From the NCBI GenBank assembly GCA_913020255.1, contig CAJWAW010000031.1, positions 1-7,390 on the forward strand: a stretch of 7,390 nt of DNA, read 5' to 3'. The notes below the pieces were generated by a model. It had not been told where the DNA came from, did not search any database, and was given only the letters and a program-made list of their open reading frames with translations. Below are positions 1-6,652 of this stretch, in pieces (position 1 is the stretch's first letter; each line of letters opens with the position of its first letter). A program made the position numbers and the translations under genes. The DNA comes from an uncultured Fidelibacterota bacterium. Its GTDB lineage: Bacteria; Marinisomatota; Marinisomatia; SCGC-AAA003-L08; GCA-002707645.

Positions 1-563
1 CCCGGCCAATCAGGTAATAATTGTGCTAAATTTGAACCAGGTGGCCTATGCATAGTAAACCAATAATTAGATTCAACCAATATATTAAAATAACAAACTG
101 CAAAAAATAATAAAGCATTAAAAATGGTGCTTTGAATGAATGCGTATCTAGAAATTGTAAATTTATTTAAATAAATAATTATAAAAAATAGTATAAGACT
201 GAAGTGAGATAAATATAAATGGATATATTCAATCAATAATGCATTCTCTGATAAATTGGAATTTGTAAAGCCAGTTATCCCCCCACCTAAAGCATTAAGG
301 GCTAACCAAGGATATAAAATATTACTTTTAAAAATTATAGATAAAAAAATACCTAATTCAGTTAAATAGCATAAATGAATCGGTAAATGTGTTTTATAAT
401 CAAATGCACCTGACAATAGTAGCGTAGCATTAAAACTAACAAAATTGAATATCAATAACCATTTTAATACTTTAGATAATATAGCTGTATCATTTACTTT
501 ATGATATAGCAAATACAATACGCCTGATAAAAGGCCTGAAATAATAAAATGATTATATCCCAA
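1..563 (-). CDS. YwaF/TMEM164-like integral membrane protein (TIGR02206 type), C-terminus cut by window edge
   Basis: Reading the minus strand from a TTG at 561-563 gives 187 uninterrupted codons running off the left edge. TTG is the likely start because an in-frame TAA lies immediately upstream and an AAGGA sits 7 bases before it. The product is very hydrophobic, with about six candidate membrane helices (near residues 5-20, 34-51, 61-80, 82-99, 112-131 and 140-162). Family hallmarks are the HLPIHLC segment (residues 59-65), a glycine-rich GGGITG (93-98), LSHFSL (119-124), SNYWF (165-169) and a late LPDWP (183-187), matching the NYMFL...P...GPWP pattern I recall for YwaF/TIGR02206 proteins. 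These are usually about 220-250 residues, so some 40-60 are missing. The eukaryotic relative TMEM164 is reported to be a cysteine-dependent phospholipid acyltransferase; Cys65 and His120 are the candidate counterparts here. It lies 19 bases after the plsC-like gene. Family assignment is fairly sure; the enzymatic role is inference. Confidence 0.8.
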   Translation of the reverse strand, partial: MGYNHFIISGLLSGVLYLLYHKVNDTAILSKVLKWLLIFNFVSFNATLLLSGAFDYKTHLPIHLCYLTELGIFLSIIFKSNILYPWLALNALGGGITGFTNSNLSENALLIEYIHLYLSHFSLILFFIIIYLNKFTISRYAFIQSTIFNALLFFAVCYFNILVESNYWFTMHRPPGSNLAQLLPDWP

Positions 564-570
564 TTATATA

Positions 571-575
571 TCCTT
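571..575 (-). promoter_or_regulatory. Shine-Dalgarno site for the TTG-started YwaF-like gene
   Basis: The minus strand reads AAGGA here, 7 bases before the TTG at 561-563. The in-frame TAA directly upstream of the TTG leaves no longer reading, so this site supports TTG as the start. Confidence 0.7.
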
Positions 576-582
576 ATTCAAT

Positions 583-1287
583 CTATTTATTTAAAATTTT
601 TTCAAACTCTAAATAAGTATCTTTAACTAATTCATCTAATGTATTAATAGAATATTTATCCATATGAATTGGCCTGCCAACTTCAATATCAATAATAGAA
701 GGTTTAATATACCAGCGATTCTTTGGCTTGAATTTAAATCCACCCTTAGCTACTAGTGGCAAAATTGGTGTCCCCGTATTTAGAGCCATATGAAATCCAC
801 CTTTTTTAAAGGGTTGTAACTTACCATCTATAGTTCTAGTTCCTTCTGGAAAAATAACCACATGGTAGCCTAAGTCATTAATAATTGTTTCTGCATTTTT
901 AATAGCTTTTAATGCTTTAGTCTTATCTTTCCGATATACTGGAATTGCTTTAAATGCTCTCAGCATACTTCCCCAAATTGGGATTTTAAAATTAAATGCA
1001 GCTAATATAGCAGTATATTTCCCTTTTAAAGGCTGAACTGATAAAAATACATCTGCAAATGATGTATGATTCATCATAATAATATAAGTCCGATCATTAG
1101 GAATTTTATTTTTTAATCGAATCCATGCACCTAACAATAATAATTGAATTCTGGTTAAAAATGGCAATGTAGGATATAAATATTTATGACCAATAATTAC
1201 AGATAATAGAATAACATAGATTCCAAAACATATAAAATATATTCCTCCCAATAAATATAAAAATATACTAAGCAGTCTCAAAATCAT
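583..1287 (-). CDS. plsC: 1-acyl-sn-glycerol-3-phosphate acyltransferase family protein (PlsC-like)
   Basis: A 234-residue protein of the usual length for PlsC/LPLAT enzymes, which transfer an acyl chain to lysophosphatidic acid to form phosphatidic acid at the inner membrane. A hydrophobic N-terminal anchor spans about residues 7-33. The acyltransferase motifs appear in order: NHTSFAD (73-79) is the catalytic HX4D with His74 and Asp79; IPVYRK (115-120) is motif II; FPEGTR (146-151) is motif III, which binds the glycerol phosphate; ILPLV (175-179) is motif IV. The ATG at 1285-1287 shares the sequence ATGA with the mutY stop codon, and an AGAGG lies 4 bases upstream inside the mutY tail, so translation is probably coupled to mutY. 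The YwaF-like gene follows 19 bases downstream. The acyltransferase fold is certain; the exact acceptor could be another lysolipid. Confidence 0.93.
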   Translation of the reverse strand: MILRLLSIFLYLLGGIYFICFGIYVILLSVIIGHKYLYPTLPFLTRIQLLLLGAWIRLKNKIPNDRTYIIMMNHTSFADVFLSVQPLKGKYTAILAAFNFKIPIWGSMLRAFKAIPVYRKDKTKALKAIKNAETIINDLGYHVVIFPEGTRTIDGKLQPFKKGGFHMALNTGTPILPLVAKGGFKFKPKNRWYIKPSIIDIEVGRPIHMDKYSINTLDELVKDTYLEFEKILNK

Positions 1288-2345
1288 GCTACCTCTTGAT
1301 TCAAAAGATGCGGGAAAATATAATGATTAGCTTTTGGAAATGGAAATTGATTTAATTGATCAATCCGAACCCATTTCCAATCATCAGCAGCATTACATAC
1401 AATGTTACCATTTTTATAAAAACAATGATAAGCATGAAGATTAATACTAAAGTGAGAATATCTATGATTTACTTCGGTAATAAAACTAGAAACGTTTACA
1501 TCAATTGATAACTCTTCTAAAATTTCGCGCTTAATACAATTTTGAATCGATTCATTTTTCATAACCTTACCTCCTGGAAATTCCCATAGCCCACCTAATA
1601 ATGCATTTTTTTTTCTTTTAGTAATTAATACTTTATTATTATGCCAGATAACCCCTACCCCTATTTTATAATGCGGTAATTTTTTCTTTTTCTTTTGCAA
1701 AATGGGGTAATTATGAGTAGTCTCATTAAGAAAAGATTTACATGCTGAAGAAATGGGGCAACATTTACATACAGGTTGTCTAGGTTTACATATAGTTCTG
1801 CCTAAATCCATTAATGACTGATTAAAATCACCAGGATTAGTAGAATCAATTTTATTAGATAAGAATTTATCCATTTTTTTAAATGACGATTTTGAAAAAT
1901 CTTTCAAACATAAAATTCGTGCCATAATTCTTTTTACATTTCCATCAATCACATAATTATTTTTATTAAAAGCAATTGATGCAATGGCAGAAGATGTATA
2001 ATCACCAATACCTTTCAAATCCATTAATTCTGATTTAGTCTGCGGAATTACTCCATTATAAGATGTTATGATTTCCTTACAAGCAGTACGAAAATTATTT
2101 ACTCTATTGTAATATCCTAAGCCTTCCCAATATTTAAATAACACTTCATCAGATGCAGATGCTACATCATATATAGTAGGAAATTTTTTAATCCAATTTT
2201 GATAAAATGGAATAACTGTTTTTACCTGTGTTTGCTGTAACATAATTTCAGATATCCATATTTTGTAAGGATCACTAGTTAATCTCCATGGAAAATCTTC
2301 TTTATTCTTATAATACCAAGATAATATCTCTTTTGTAAAATTCAT
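1284..2345 (-). CDS. mutY: A/G-specific adenine DNA glycosylase MutY with C-terminal Nudix domain
   Basis: MutY removes adenine mispaired with 8-oxoguanine, preventing G:C to T:A transversions. At 353 residues it has the family's normal length. The N-terminal HhH-GPD domain shows FPWR (18-21), SEIMLQQTQV (32-41) with catalytic Glu33, the helix-hairpin-helix LKGIGDYT (110-117) and VIDGNVKR (132-139) with catalytic Asp134. The 4Fe-4S cluster loop is C-X6-C-X2-C-X5-C at Cys186, 193, 196 and 202, with an extra Cys195 inside. A lysine-rich linker (218-222) leads to the Nudix-like domain, whose box at 259-281 is nearly complete. YSH (296-298) corresponds to the FSH loop that reads 8-oxoguanine. Glu33 and the Nudix domain distinguish it from endonuclease III. 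The ATG start lies 7 bases after the MarR stop, without a clear Shine-Dalgarno; its TGA stop overlaps the plsC start. Confidence 0.97.
   Translation of the reverse strand: MNFTKEILSWYYKNKEDFPWRLTSDPYKIWISEIMLQQTQVKTVIPFYQNWIKKFPTIYDVASASDEVLFKYWEGLGYYNRVNNFRTACKEIITSYNGVIPQTKSELMDLKGIGDYTSSAIASIAFNKNNYVIDGNVKRIMARILCLKDFSKSSFKKMDKFLSNKIDSTNPGDFNQSLMDLGRTICKPRQPVCKCCPISSACKSFLNETTHNYPILQKKKKKLPHYKIGVGVIWHNNKVLITKRKKNALLGGLWEFPGGKVMKNESIQNCIKREILEELSIDVNVSSFITEVNHRYSHFSINLHAYHCFYKNGNIVCNAADDWKWVRIDQLNQFPFPKANHYIFPHLLNQEVA
1292..1296 (-). promoter_or_regulatory. Shine-Dalgarno site for plsC-like gene, inside the mutY 3' end
   Basis: The minus strand reads AGAGG, 4 bases before the ATG at 1285-1287, within the last codons of mutY. 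With the ATGA stop-start overlap it suggests translational coupling. Confidence 0.55.
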
Positions 2346-2352
2346 AAAAATA

Positions 2353-2775
2353 TTATAAATCTTTTCTAAATAAATATAAATCCCAACCTAAAGATTCTAA
2401 AGAGGATTTAATTTTTTCAATTTTTTCAAAATCGTATTTCTTTAAAATAGGAGATAAATTATTAGTAATATCATCATTTAATAGAGCAATGATTTTTTTT
2501 CCGCGCTTTGATAAATGTAATTTAATAGAACGTTTATCATCTAAATTTTTACTACGTTCAATCAAGCCCTGCTTTTCAATTCTCTGAATATTTCTTGTCA
2601 TAGTACTAATATCAACTCCTAATTTATCGGATAAATCAGAAATTGTAATGCCCTCAAATGGTACGTAAATCAATAATAAGGATTGAGATAAAGTTAAATC
2701 AAATTTTGAAGATAATTTACGCAATAAAGCAAAATAATTGAGACTAACGTCGGATAAATGTTCTGTAATGCTCAT
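2353..2775 (-). CDS. MarR-family winged-helix transcriptional regulator
   Basis: A 140-residue protein of typical MarR length. The winged helix-turn-helix covers about residues 28-92: ITISDLSDKLGVD (43-55) and STMTRNIQRIEKQGLI (57-72) form the helix-turn-helix, and the wing contains the family signature DDKRS (79-83) followed by IKLHLSKRG (84-92). Helices at both ends should form the dimer interface. MarR proteins bind palindromic operators as dimers and usually release DNA on binding a small phenolic or other ligand. There is no cysteine in the protein, so a thiol-based OhrR-type redox switch is excluded. It lies 39 bases after the methyltransferase and 7 bases before mutY in the same direction. 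A small palindrome immediately upstream of its start could be an autoregulatory site. Its ligand and targets cannot be read from the sequence. Confidence 0.93.
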   Translation of the reverse strand: MSITEHLSDVSLNYFALLRKLSSKFDLTLSQSLLLIYVPFEGITISDLSDKLGVDISTMTRNIQRIEKQGLIERSKNLDDKRSIKLHLSKRGKKIIALLNDDITNNLSPILKKYDFEKIEKIKSSLESLGWDLYLFRKDL

Positions 2776-2777
2776 AG

Positions 2778-2790
2778 TTGTATATTACAA
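2778..2790. promoter_or_regulatory. Candidate MarR operator: 13-bp palindrome TTGTA-TAT-TACAA
   Basis: A perfect inverted repeat with 5-base arms and a 3-base spacer ends two bases before the MarR ATG (2773-2775), where a dimeric regulator or the ribosome would bind. Operators of MarR proteins are commonly short AT-rich palindromes of this kind. In such AT-rich DNA a 5-base-arm palindrome can arise by chance, so only the position makes it notable. Confidence 0.3.
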
Positions 2791-2814
2791 ATATTAGATA
2801 TAAAATAAAATTAA

Positions 2815-3582
2815 TTATTTACTACACAAATAAATTTGCTTTTCACTGTCTTCATTAAATTTTTCAAATTGATAATTACCATAAAAATGGTCAATATTAA
2901 ATTTAGAATCAATGAGCAGTCTATTTAATGTGTCTGGGAAAAACATTCTCATTTCAAAATTATACATAAATTCTATTTGATTAAGTTTATTTTGAAACTC
3001 CCATAAAATATGCGCTACTTCTGTATCTTGATTATATTGAGTTGATTCAATAATATTCATTTTTTTTTGTGTGCTTGAATCAATAAAATCCATTAAATCT
3101 GTTTTATTTGAATCAATATTAGAAGTTAATTGATGTGTAGGCATAAATATATCAATTCCAAAAAGAGAATTATTATGCATATGCCTTCTAATGGAATTAA
3201 AGCAAGAAGTAGCAGATTGATTAGTTAGTAAATGAGCCAAAGAATTGAACCCAATCAAAATTAAATCAAATTTTTGATCTAGATTAAAGCTATTTGCATC
3301 AGCAACTATTAATTTTTTTTTATCATAATTAGATGTTTTAGATTCAAAGAAGTCAATAAATGATTTAGAATTATCAAGCCCATAATATTTAATTCCACTC
3401 TGAATTAGGGGTATACCTATACGCCCAGTACCACAACAAATTTCTAATACAGATTCTATGTTATATTTTTTGATAATAGATTGCCAAAAAGAAATATCAT
3501 CTTCTTTCCACCACATAATATCATCATATAATTGCGGATTATTATAAATTGAAAATTTATCATCAGAGTTTTTATTTAACAT
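2815..3582 (-). CDS. Class I SAM-dependent methyltransferase, substrate unknown
   Basis: A 255-residue Rossmann-fold methyltransferase. Motif I is VLEICCGTGRIG (45-56), the SAM-binding glycine loop; GLDNS (68-72) carries the acidic residue Asp70 expected to hold the SAM ribose; ADAN (94-97) lies near the adenine pocket; FDLILIGFNSLAHLL (105-119) is the motif IV strand and following helix. The C-terminal part (about 205-255), including MRMFFPDTLNRLL and YGNYQFEKF, resembles the strand-rich lid of small-molecule methyltransferases of the Methyltransf_25/11 kind. There is no DPPY/NPPY motif, so it is unlikely to be a DNA amino-methyltransferase. Its first 11 bases overlap the end of the hydrolase gene, suggesting coupled translation; the MarR gene follows 39 bases on. 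The fold is sure, the substrate is not identifiable. Confidence 0.88.
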   Translation of the reverse strand: MLNKNSDDKFSIYNNPQLYDDIMWWKEDDISFWQSIIKKYNIESVLEICCGTGRIGIPLIQSGIKYYGLDNSKSFIDFFESKTSNYDKKKLIVADANSFNLDQKFDLILIGFNSLAHLLTNQSATSCFNSIRRHMHNNSLFGIDIFMPTHQLTSNIDSNKTDLMDFIDSSTQKKMNIIESTQYNQDTEVAHILWEFQNKLNQIEFMYNFEMRMFFPDTLNRLLIDSKFNIDHFYGNYQFEKFNEDSEKQIYLCSK

Positions 3583-4360
3583 GAAATAGTTTATCTATAA
3601 ACTGATTGACTGTATTAAAAATTAATTCTTTATCCTCTAACTCTGTATCAAAAACATTATGACCTGTTTTTTCTAATACTAAAGTCTCTAAATGCTTTGT
3701 TTTTAAATGATTTTGAATAATTTGAAAATTATCAATTGGAGCTGTTAAGTCAACTTTAGAATGTATTAATAAAATAGGGCTAGAAATTTTATGTAATTTT
3801 TTTCTAACTTGATCAACCATTTTACGCATCTCATTTAATGCAGATAATGGATAATAATTATATCCATAAAATTTTATTCTTTTAACCTTTACTTGATCGG
3901 GATTAAAGGTACTCTGTTTAGGCATTACATTTTTTATTGTATGAAATAATCTATTGATAACTCTAACATTAAATTCATTTTTAAATTGAAAAAGTGCAGA
4001 TGCCGCAATAATACCATCAACTGGGAATAGACTTCCTAAGTGCAATGATAAAACCGCTCCCATACTTACACCTATAACAATGACTTTATCACATACAGAA
4101 TACATTTCTGCTATTCCATTCTCCACAGAAGAAAGCCATTCAATATATTTGGTGCTATTACAATCAGAAACTGAAGTCCCATGCCCTGGTAAATTATCTG
4201 CGCGAACTCTATAACCTTTTTTTGCTAAATAATCTGCCATTTTTTTGACTTCATAAGTAGTGCTTGAAAATCCGTGAATTAAATAAATACCTAATCTGCT
4301 TTCTGAATTAAATTCATAATTATTAGGATCAAATCTAGTAGAGAGTTCATTATTCAGCAT
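3572..4360 (-). CDS. Alpha/beta hydrolase (carboxylesterase / monoacylglycerol lipase-like)
   Basis: A 262-residue cytosolic alpha/beta hydrolase with no signal peptide. IYLIHGFSS (25-33) gives the HG oxyanion-hole strand, DNLPGHG (55-61) follows the second strand, and GVSMG (97-101) is the GxSxG nucleophile elbow with Ser99. Asp204 in SKVDLTAP (201-208) and His234 in TGHNVF (232-237) complete the catalytic triad. Length and motif layout resemble Est30-type carboxylesterases and bacterial monoacylglycerol lipases, which cleave short to medium acyl esters; this is a family inference. A moderately charged cap region lies at about 125-190. The gene overlaps recO upstream by 11 bases and the methyltransferase downstream by 11 bases, with no clear Shine-Dalgarno of its own, so it is probably translated by reinitiation. 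Substrate unknown. Confidence 0.9.
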   Translation of the reverse strand: MLNNELSTRFDPNNYEFNSESRLGIYLIHGFSSTTYEVKKMADYLAKKGYRVRADNLPGHGTSVSDCNSTKYIEWLSSVENGIAEMYSVCDKVIVIGVSMGAVLSLHLGSLFPVDGIIAASALFQFKNEFNVRVINRLFHTIKNVMPKQSTFNPDQVKVKRIKFYGYNYYPLSALNEMRKMVDQVRKKLHKISSPILLIHSKVDLTAPIDNFQIIQNHLKTKHLETLVLEKTGHNVFDTELEDKELIFNTVNQFIDKLFHVK

Positions 4361-5117
4361 GATAAATTTTTGTAATTTCTTTAATTCCTTTAATTTTATG
4401 CATATAATTAATATTACTATTCATAAAAGCAATTAAAAAGTGAAATAGTTCCTTTAAATGTAGTGATGATATTTTAATATCCATTATACTATTAATGTGT
4501 GTCTTGTTAATTAATATTAAATAACTCAAAGATTCATAACTGATTACCAAATCAGAATCAAGAGAATTATGTATATTACAATTTGAACATATTAATGAAT
4601 TAGAACTTAACGAAAAAATTACATCATATTCAAATAAGACATTACATGAATTACAGCGGTTAATATTAGGCATAAAACCTAATTGCTTAGATAGATGAAA
4701 TAAAAAAAATAGAAATAACTTTTTACTATGTTCCATATTAGAAGAAAGTTGGTTTAATGTTTTATATGTGAGCCTAAAAACAATTTCTTGTGGATACTCC
4801 TCTTCAAATAATCTATTAATTATATTCAAAATAGTGGAGCCTATAAGTATAGTAGATAAGTTGCTTCTTAAATGATTAAAACTAAATACAATATCAGCTT
4901 CCTTAATTAAATGCATTGCACGATTTTTTTTATAATAATAATTAAATTCTAACAGATTAAAAGGTTGTAATATCGATAACAATGGATTTTTAGGTTTCCT
5001 AATACCCTTTGCAATAAAAGTTAATTTCCCGCGATCTTCAGTAAAAACGTTACAAATTATGCTAGTATTACTATAAGGAAATATTTTTAGAATAATGCCT
5101 TGTGATGAAACTATCAA
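4350..5117 (-). CDS. recO: DNA repair protein RecO
   Basis: RecO loads RecA onto SSB-coated single-stranded DNA with RecR in the RecFOR pathway and anneals complementary strands. The 255-residue protein has the family's length. The N-terminal OB fold starts with MIVSSQGIILK, matching the typical RecO opening, and continues through VFTEDRGKLTFIAKGIRK (24-41). A helical C-terminal domain holds the zinc knuckle CNSC (155-158) and CSNC (177-180), with LGFMPN (146-151) just before it as in other RecO proteins. The start is a TTG at 5115-5117: the protein begins exactly where the family does, and the purine-rich AAGAGAG 6 bases upstream can serve as a ribosome binding site. The proS stop is 11 bases upstream, and the hydrolase start overlaps its end. 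Confidence 0.95.
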   Translation of the reverse strand: MIVSSQGIILKIFPYSNTSIICNVFTEDRGKLTFIAKGIRKPKNPLLSILQPFNLLEFNYYYKKNRAMHLIKEADIVFSFNHLRSNLSTILIGSTILNIINRLFEEEYPQEIVFRLTYKTLNQLSSNMEHSKKLFLFFLFHLSKQLGFMPNINRCNSCNVLFEYDVIFSLSSNSLICSNCNIHNSLDSDLVISYESLSYLILINKTHINSIMDIKISSLHLKELFHFLIAFMNSNINYMHKIKGIKEITKIYHAE

Positions 5118-5123
5118 GATTAT

Positions 5124-5130
5124 CTCTCTT
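5124..5130 (-). promoter_or_regulatory. Ribosome binding site for TTG-started recO
   Basis: The minus strand reads AAGAGAG, 6 bases before the TTG at 5115-5117, and partly overlaps the proS stop codon (TAA, 5129-5131). It supports TTG as the recO start and suggests coupling to proS translation. Confidence 0.5.
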
Positions 5131-6595
5131 AATAGGCTCGAGCAAAGATGACTTCATATTTAGCTGGATTATTTGAATAAATACACTTTAATCCATCAAT
5201 TTTTTGTGAAAAAGGAATGCACCTAATTGTGGCCTTTGTATCCTTTTTGATTGCATTCTCAGTATCAGTAGTTCCGTCCCAACCACACTTCACAAATCCT
5301 CCATCTTTAATTAGAGACTGAAAGTCCTGGTAGTTAGTAGCATCATGTGTGTTGTTATTTTGGAATTGTTGAGCTTGAGTAAATAAAGATGATTGAATAT
5401 CAAGCAATAAGTCAGAAAAATAATTTTTAATTTCATCTATTTTAATACTATCCTTCAGATTGTTATCGCGCCTAGAGAATACAACTAAACCATCATTGAC
5501 ATCTCTCATGCCAACTTCAATTCGTACAGGAACACCCTTCATTTCCCATTCATTAAATTTAAACCCAGGAGACATTTTTGCTCTATCATCATAAAAATAG
5601 CGAATATTGTGTTCATCAAAATCATCTATTAATGGCTGGATATAATTTTTAATTTTATCTTTATCTTCATCTGTTTTATAAATAGGTACTATTACAATTT
5701 GTATAGGTGCAACTTTAGGTGGTAATCTTAACCCTTGATCATCACCATGAACCATAATTAAAGCTCCAATCAAACGTGTACTTACACCCCAACTAGTAGC
5801 ATACACATACTCTTCTTGATTATTTTCATTCTGGAATTTCACATCAAATGCTTTAGCAAAATTTTGCCCCAAATAATGAGAAGTACCTGCTTGTAAAGCT
5901 TTTTTGTCTCCCATCATTGCCTCAATACAATAGGTTTCAACTGCACCTGCAAATTTTTCTGATTCACTTTTGTATCCTGTTAATACAGGAATAGCCATAA
6001 TGTTTTCTACTACATCTTTATAAATATCTAAAATTTTTAATGCCTCATCAATTGCTTCTTTTTCAGTCGCATGTGCAGTATGACCCTCTTGCCATAAAAA
6101 TTCACTGGTTCTTAAAAAGAGCCTAGTTCTCATTTCCCACCTTACAACATTAGCCCATTGGTTGATTAAAATAGGTAGGTCTCTATAAGAATTAATCCAT
6201 TTTTTATACATAGACCAAATCACTGTTTCAGAAGTTGGTCTAACAATAATTTCTTCTTCTAATTTAGAATCAGGATCAACCACTAATTTTTGATTATCAA
6301 CTTTTAATTTTGAATGCGTAACTACAGCGCACTCTTTGGCAAAACCTTCCACATGTTCTGCTTCTTTTGCTAAAAAAGATTTAGGTATAAATAAAGGGAA
6401 GTAAGCATTGGTATGATTAGTTTGTTTGAATCGTTTATCAAATTCATCTCTAATGGACTCCCAGATTGAATATCCATATGGCCGAATAACCATAGTCCCC
6501 TTAACAGGACCATAATCTGCTAATTGTGCTTTTGTAATAACATCAGTATACCATTTCGATGCATCGCTTGATTGTGGGGTAACGCCTTTTGCCAT
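5129..6595 (-). CDS. proS: Prolyl-tRNA synthetase, eukaryote/archaea-like (type 3)
   Basis: Charges tRNA-Pro with proline in the cytoplasm. The 488-residue length and the absence of the large editing insertion of E. coli-type enzymes place it in the shorter eukaryote/archaea-like class. The class II catalytic core shows NAYFPLFIPKSFL (63-75), VRPTSE (118-123, proline recognition), motif 2 VVRWEMRTRLFLRTSEF (150-166) followed by QEGHTAH (169-175), and motif 3 GVSTRLIGALIMVHGDD (270-286). The anticodon-binding domain starts near VAPIQIVIVPIY (295-306), with SRRDN (374-378) towards its end. The C-terminal domain (about 430-488) ends in FARAY, the invariant terminal tyrosine. Only three cysteines (437, 459, 471) occur in that domain, so the four-cysteine zinc site of some relatives is incomplete. 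The ATG is preceded by AAGGA at 6606-6610. recO follows after 11 bases. Confidence 0.97.
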   Translation of the reverse strand: MAKGVTPQSSDASKWYTDVITKAQLADYGPVKGTMVIRPYGYSIWESIRDEFDKRFKQTNHTNAYFPLFIPKSFLAKEAEHVEGFAKECAVVTHSKLKVDNQKLVVDPDSKLEEEIIVRPTSETVIWSMYKKWINSYRDLPILINQWANVVRWEMRTRLFLRTSEFLWQEGHTAHATEKEAIDEALKILDIYKDVVENIMAIPVLTGYKSESEKFAGAVETYCIEAMMGDKKALQAGTSHYLGQNFAKAFDVKFQNENNQEEYVYATSWGVSTRLIGALIMVHGDDQGLRLPPKVAPIQIVIVPIYKTDEDKDKIKNYIQPLIDDFDEHNIRYFYDDRAKMSPGFKFNEWEMKGVPVRIEVGMRDVNDGLVVFSRRDNNLKDSIKIDEIKNYFSDLLLDIQSSLFTQAQQFQNNNTHDATNYQDFQSLIKDGGFVKCGWDGTTDTENAIKKDTKATIRCIPFSQKIDGLKCIYSNNPAKYEVIFARAY

Positions 6596-6652
6596 ATTTT
6601 ATATATCCTTTTAAAAAGATAAAATCATTTGAATTTATTTAAAAAAAAATCA
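6596..6652 (-). other. Intergenic spacer between threonine aldolase and proS, no clear terminator
   Basis: This 57-base AT-rich gap is the largest in the window. It begins, in transcription order, with a run of nine T (6641-6649) shortly after the aldolase stop, but no GC-rich stem precedes it, so an intrinsic terminator is not supported. The proS Shine-Dalgarno lies at its other end. A proS promoter could be here but I see no convincing -35/-10 pair. Confidence 0.5.
6606..6610 (-). promoter_or_regulatory. Shine-Dalgarno site for proS
   Basis: AAGGA on the minus strand, 10 bases before the proS ATG (6593-6595). The surrounding 12 bases are identical to those in front of the YwaF-like gene. 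Confidence 0.65.

Noticed and set aside
1..563. Non-coding left end
   Set aside because: The minus strand is open for 187 codons with strongly hydrophobic, family-like sequence, a Shine-Dalgarno and a TTG start.
1678..1693. Homopolymer-rich lysine stretch in mutY as a slippage or frameshift site
   Set aside because: It encodes the variable linker between the glycosylase and Nudix domains, and the frame is intact on both sides.
2353..2775. OhrR-type peroxide-sensing MarR regulator
   Set aside because: The protein contains no cysteine, so the reactive thiol of OhrR is absent.
2815..3582. DNA methyltransferase of a restriction-modification system
   Set aside because: No DPPY/NPPY-type catalytic motif or target recognition domain, and no restriction enzyme nearby; it fits small-molecule methyltransferases better.
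6641..6649. Run of nine T on the minus strand after the threonine aldolase stop, a possible terminator
   Set aside because: No GC-rich or stable inverted repeat precedes it; homopolymer runs are common in this AT-rich sequence.
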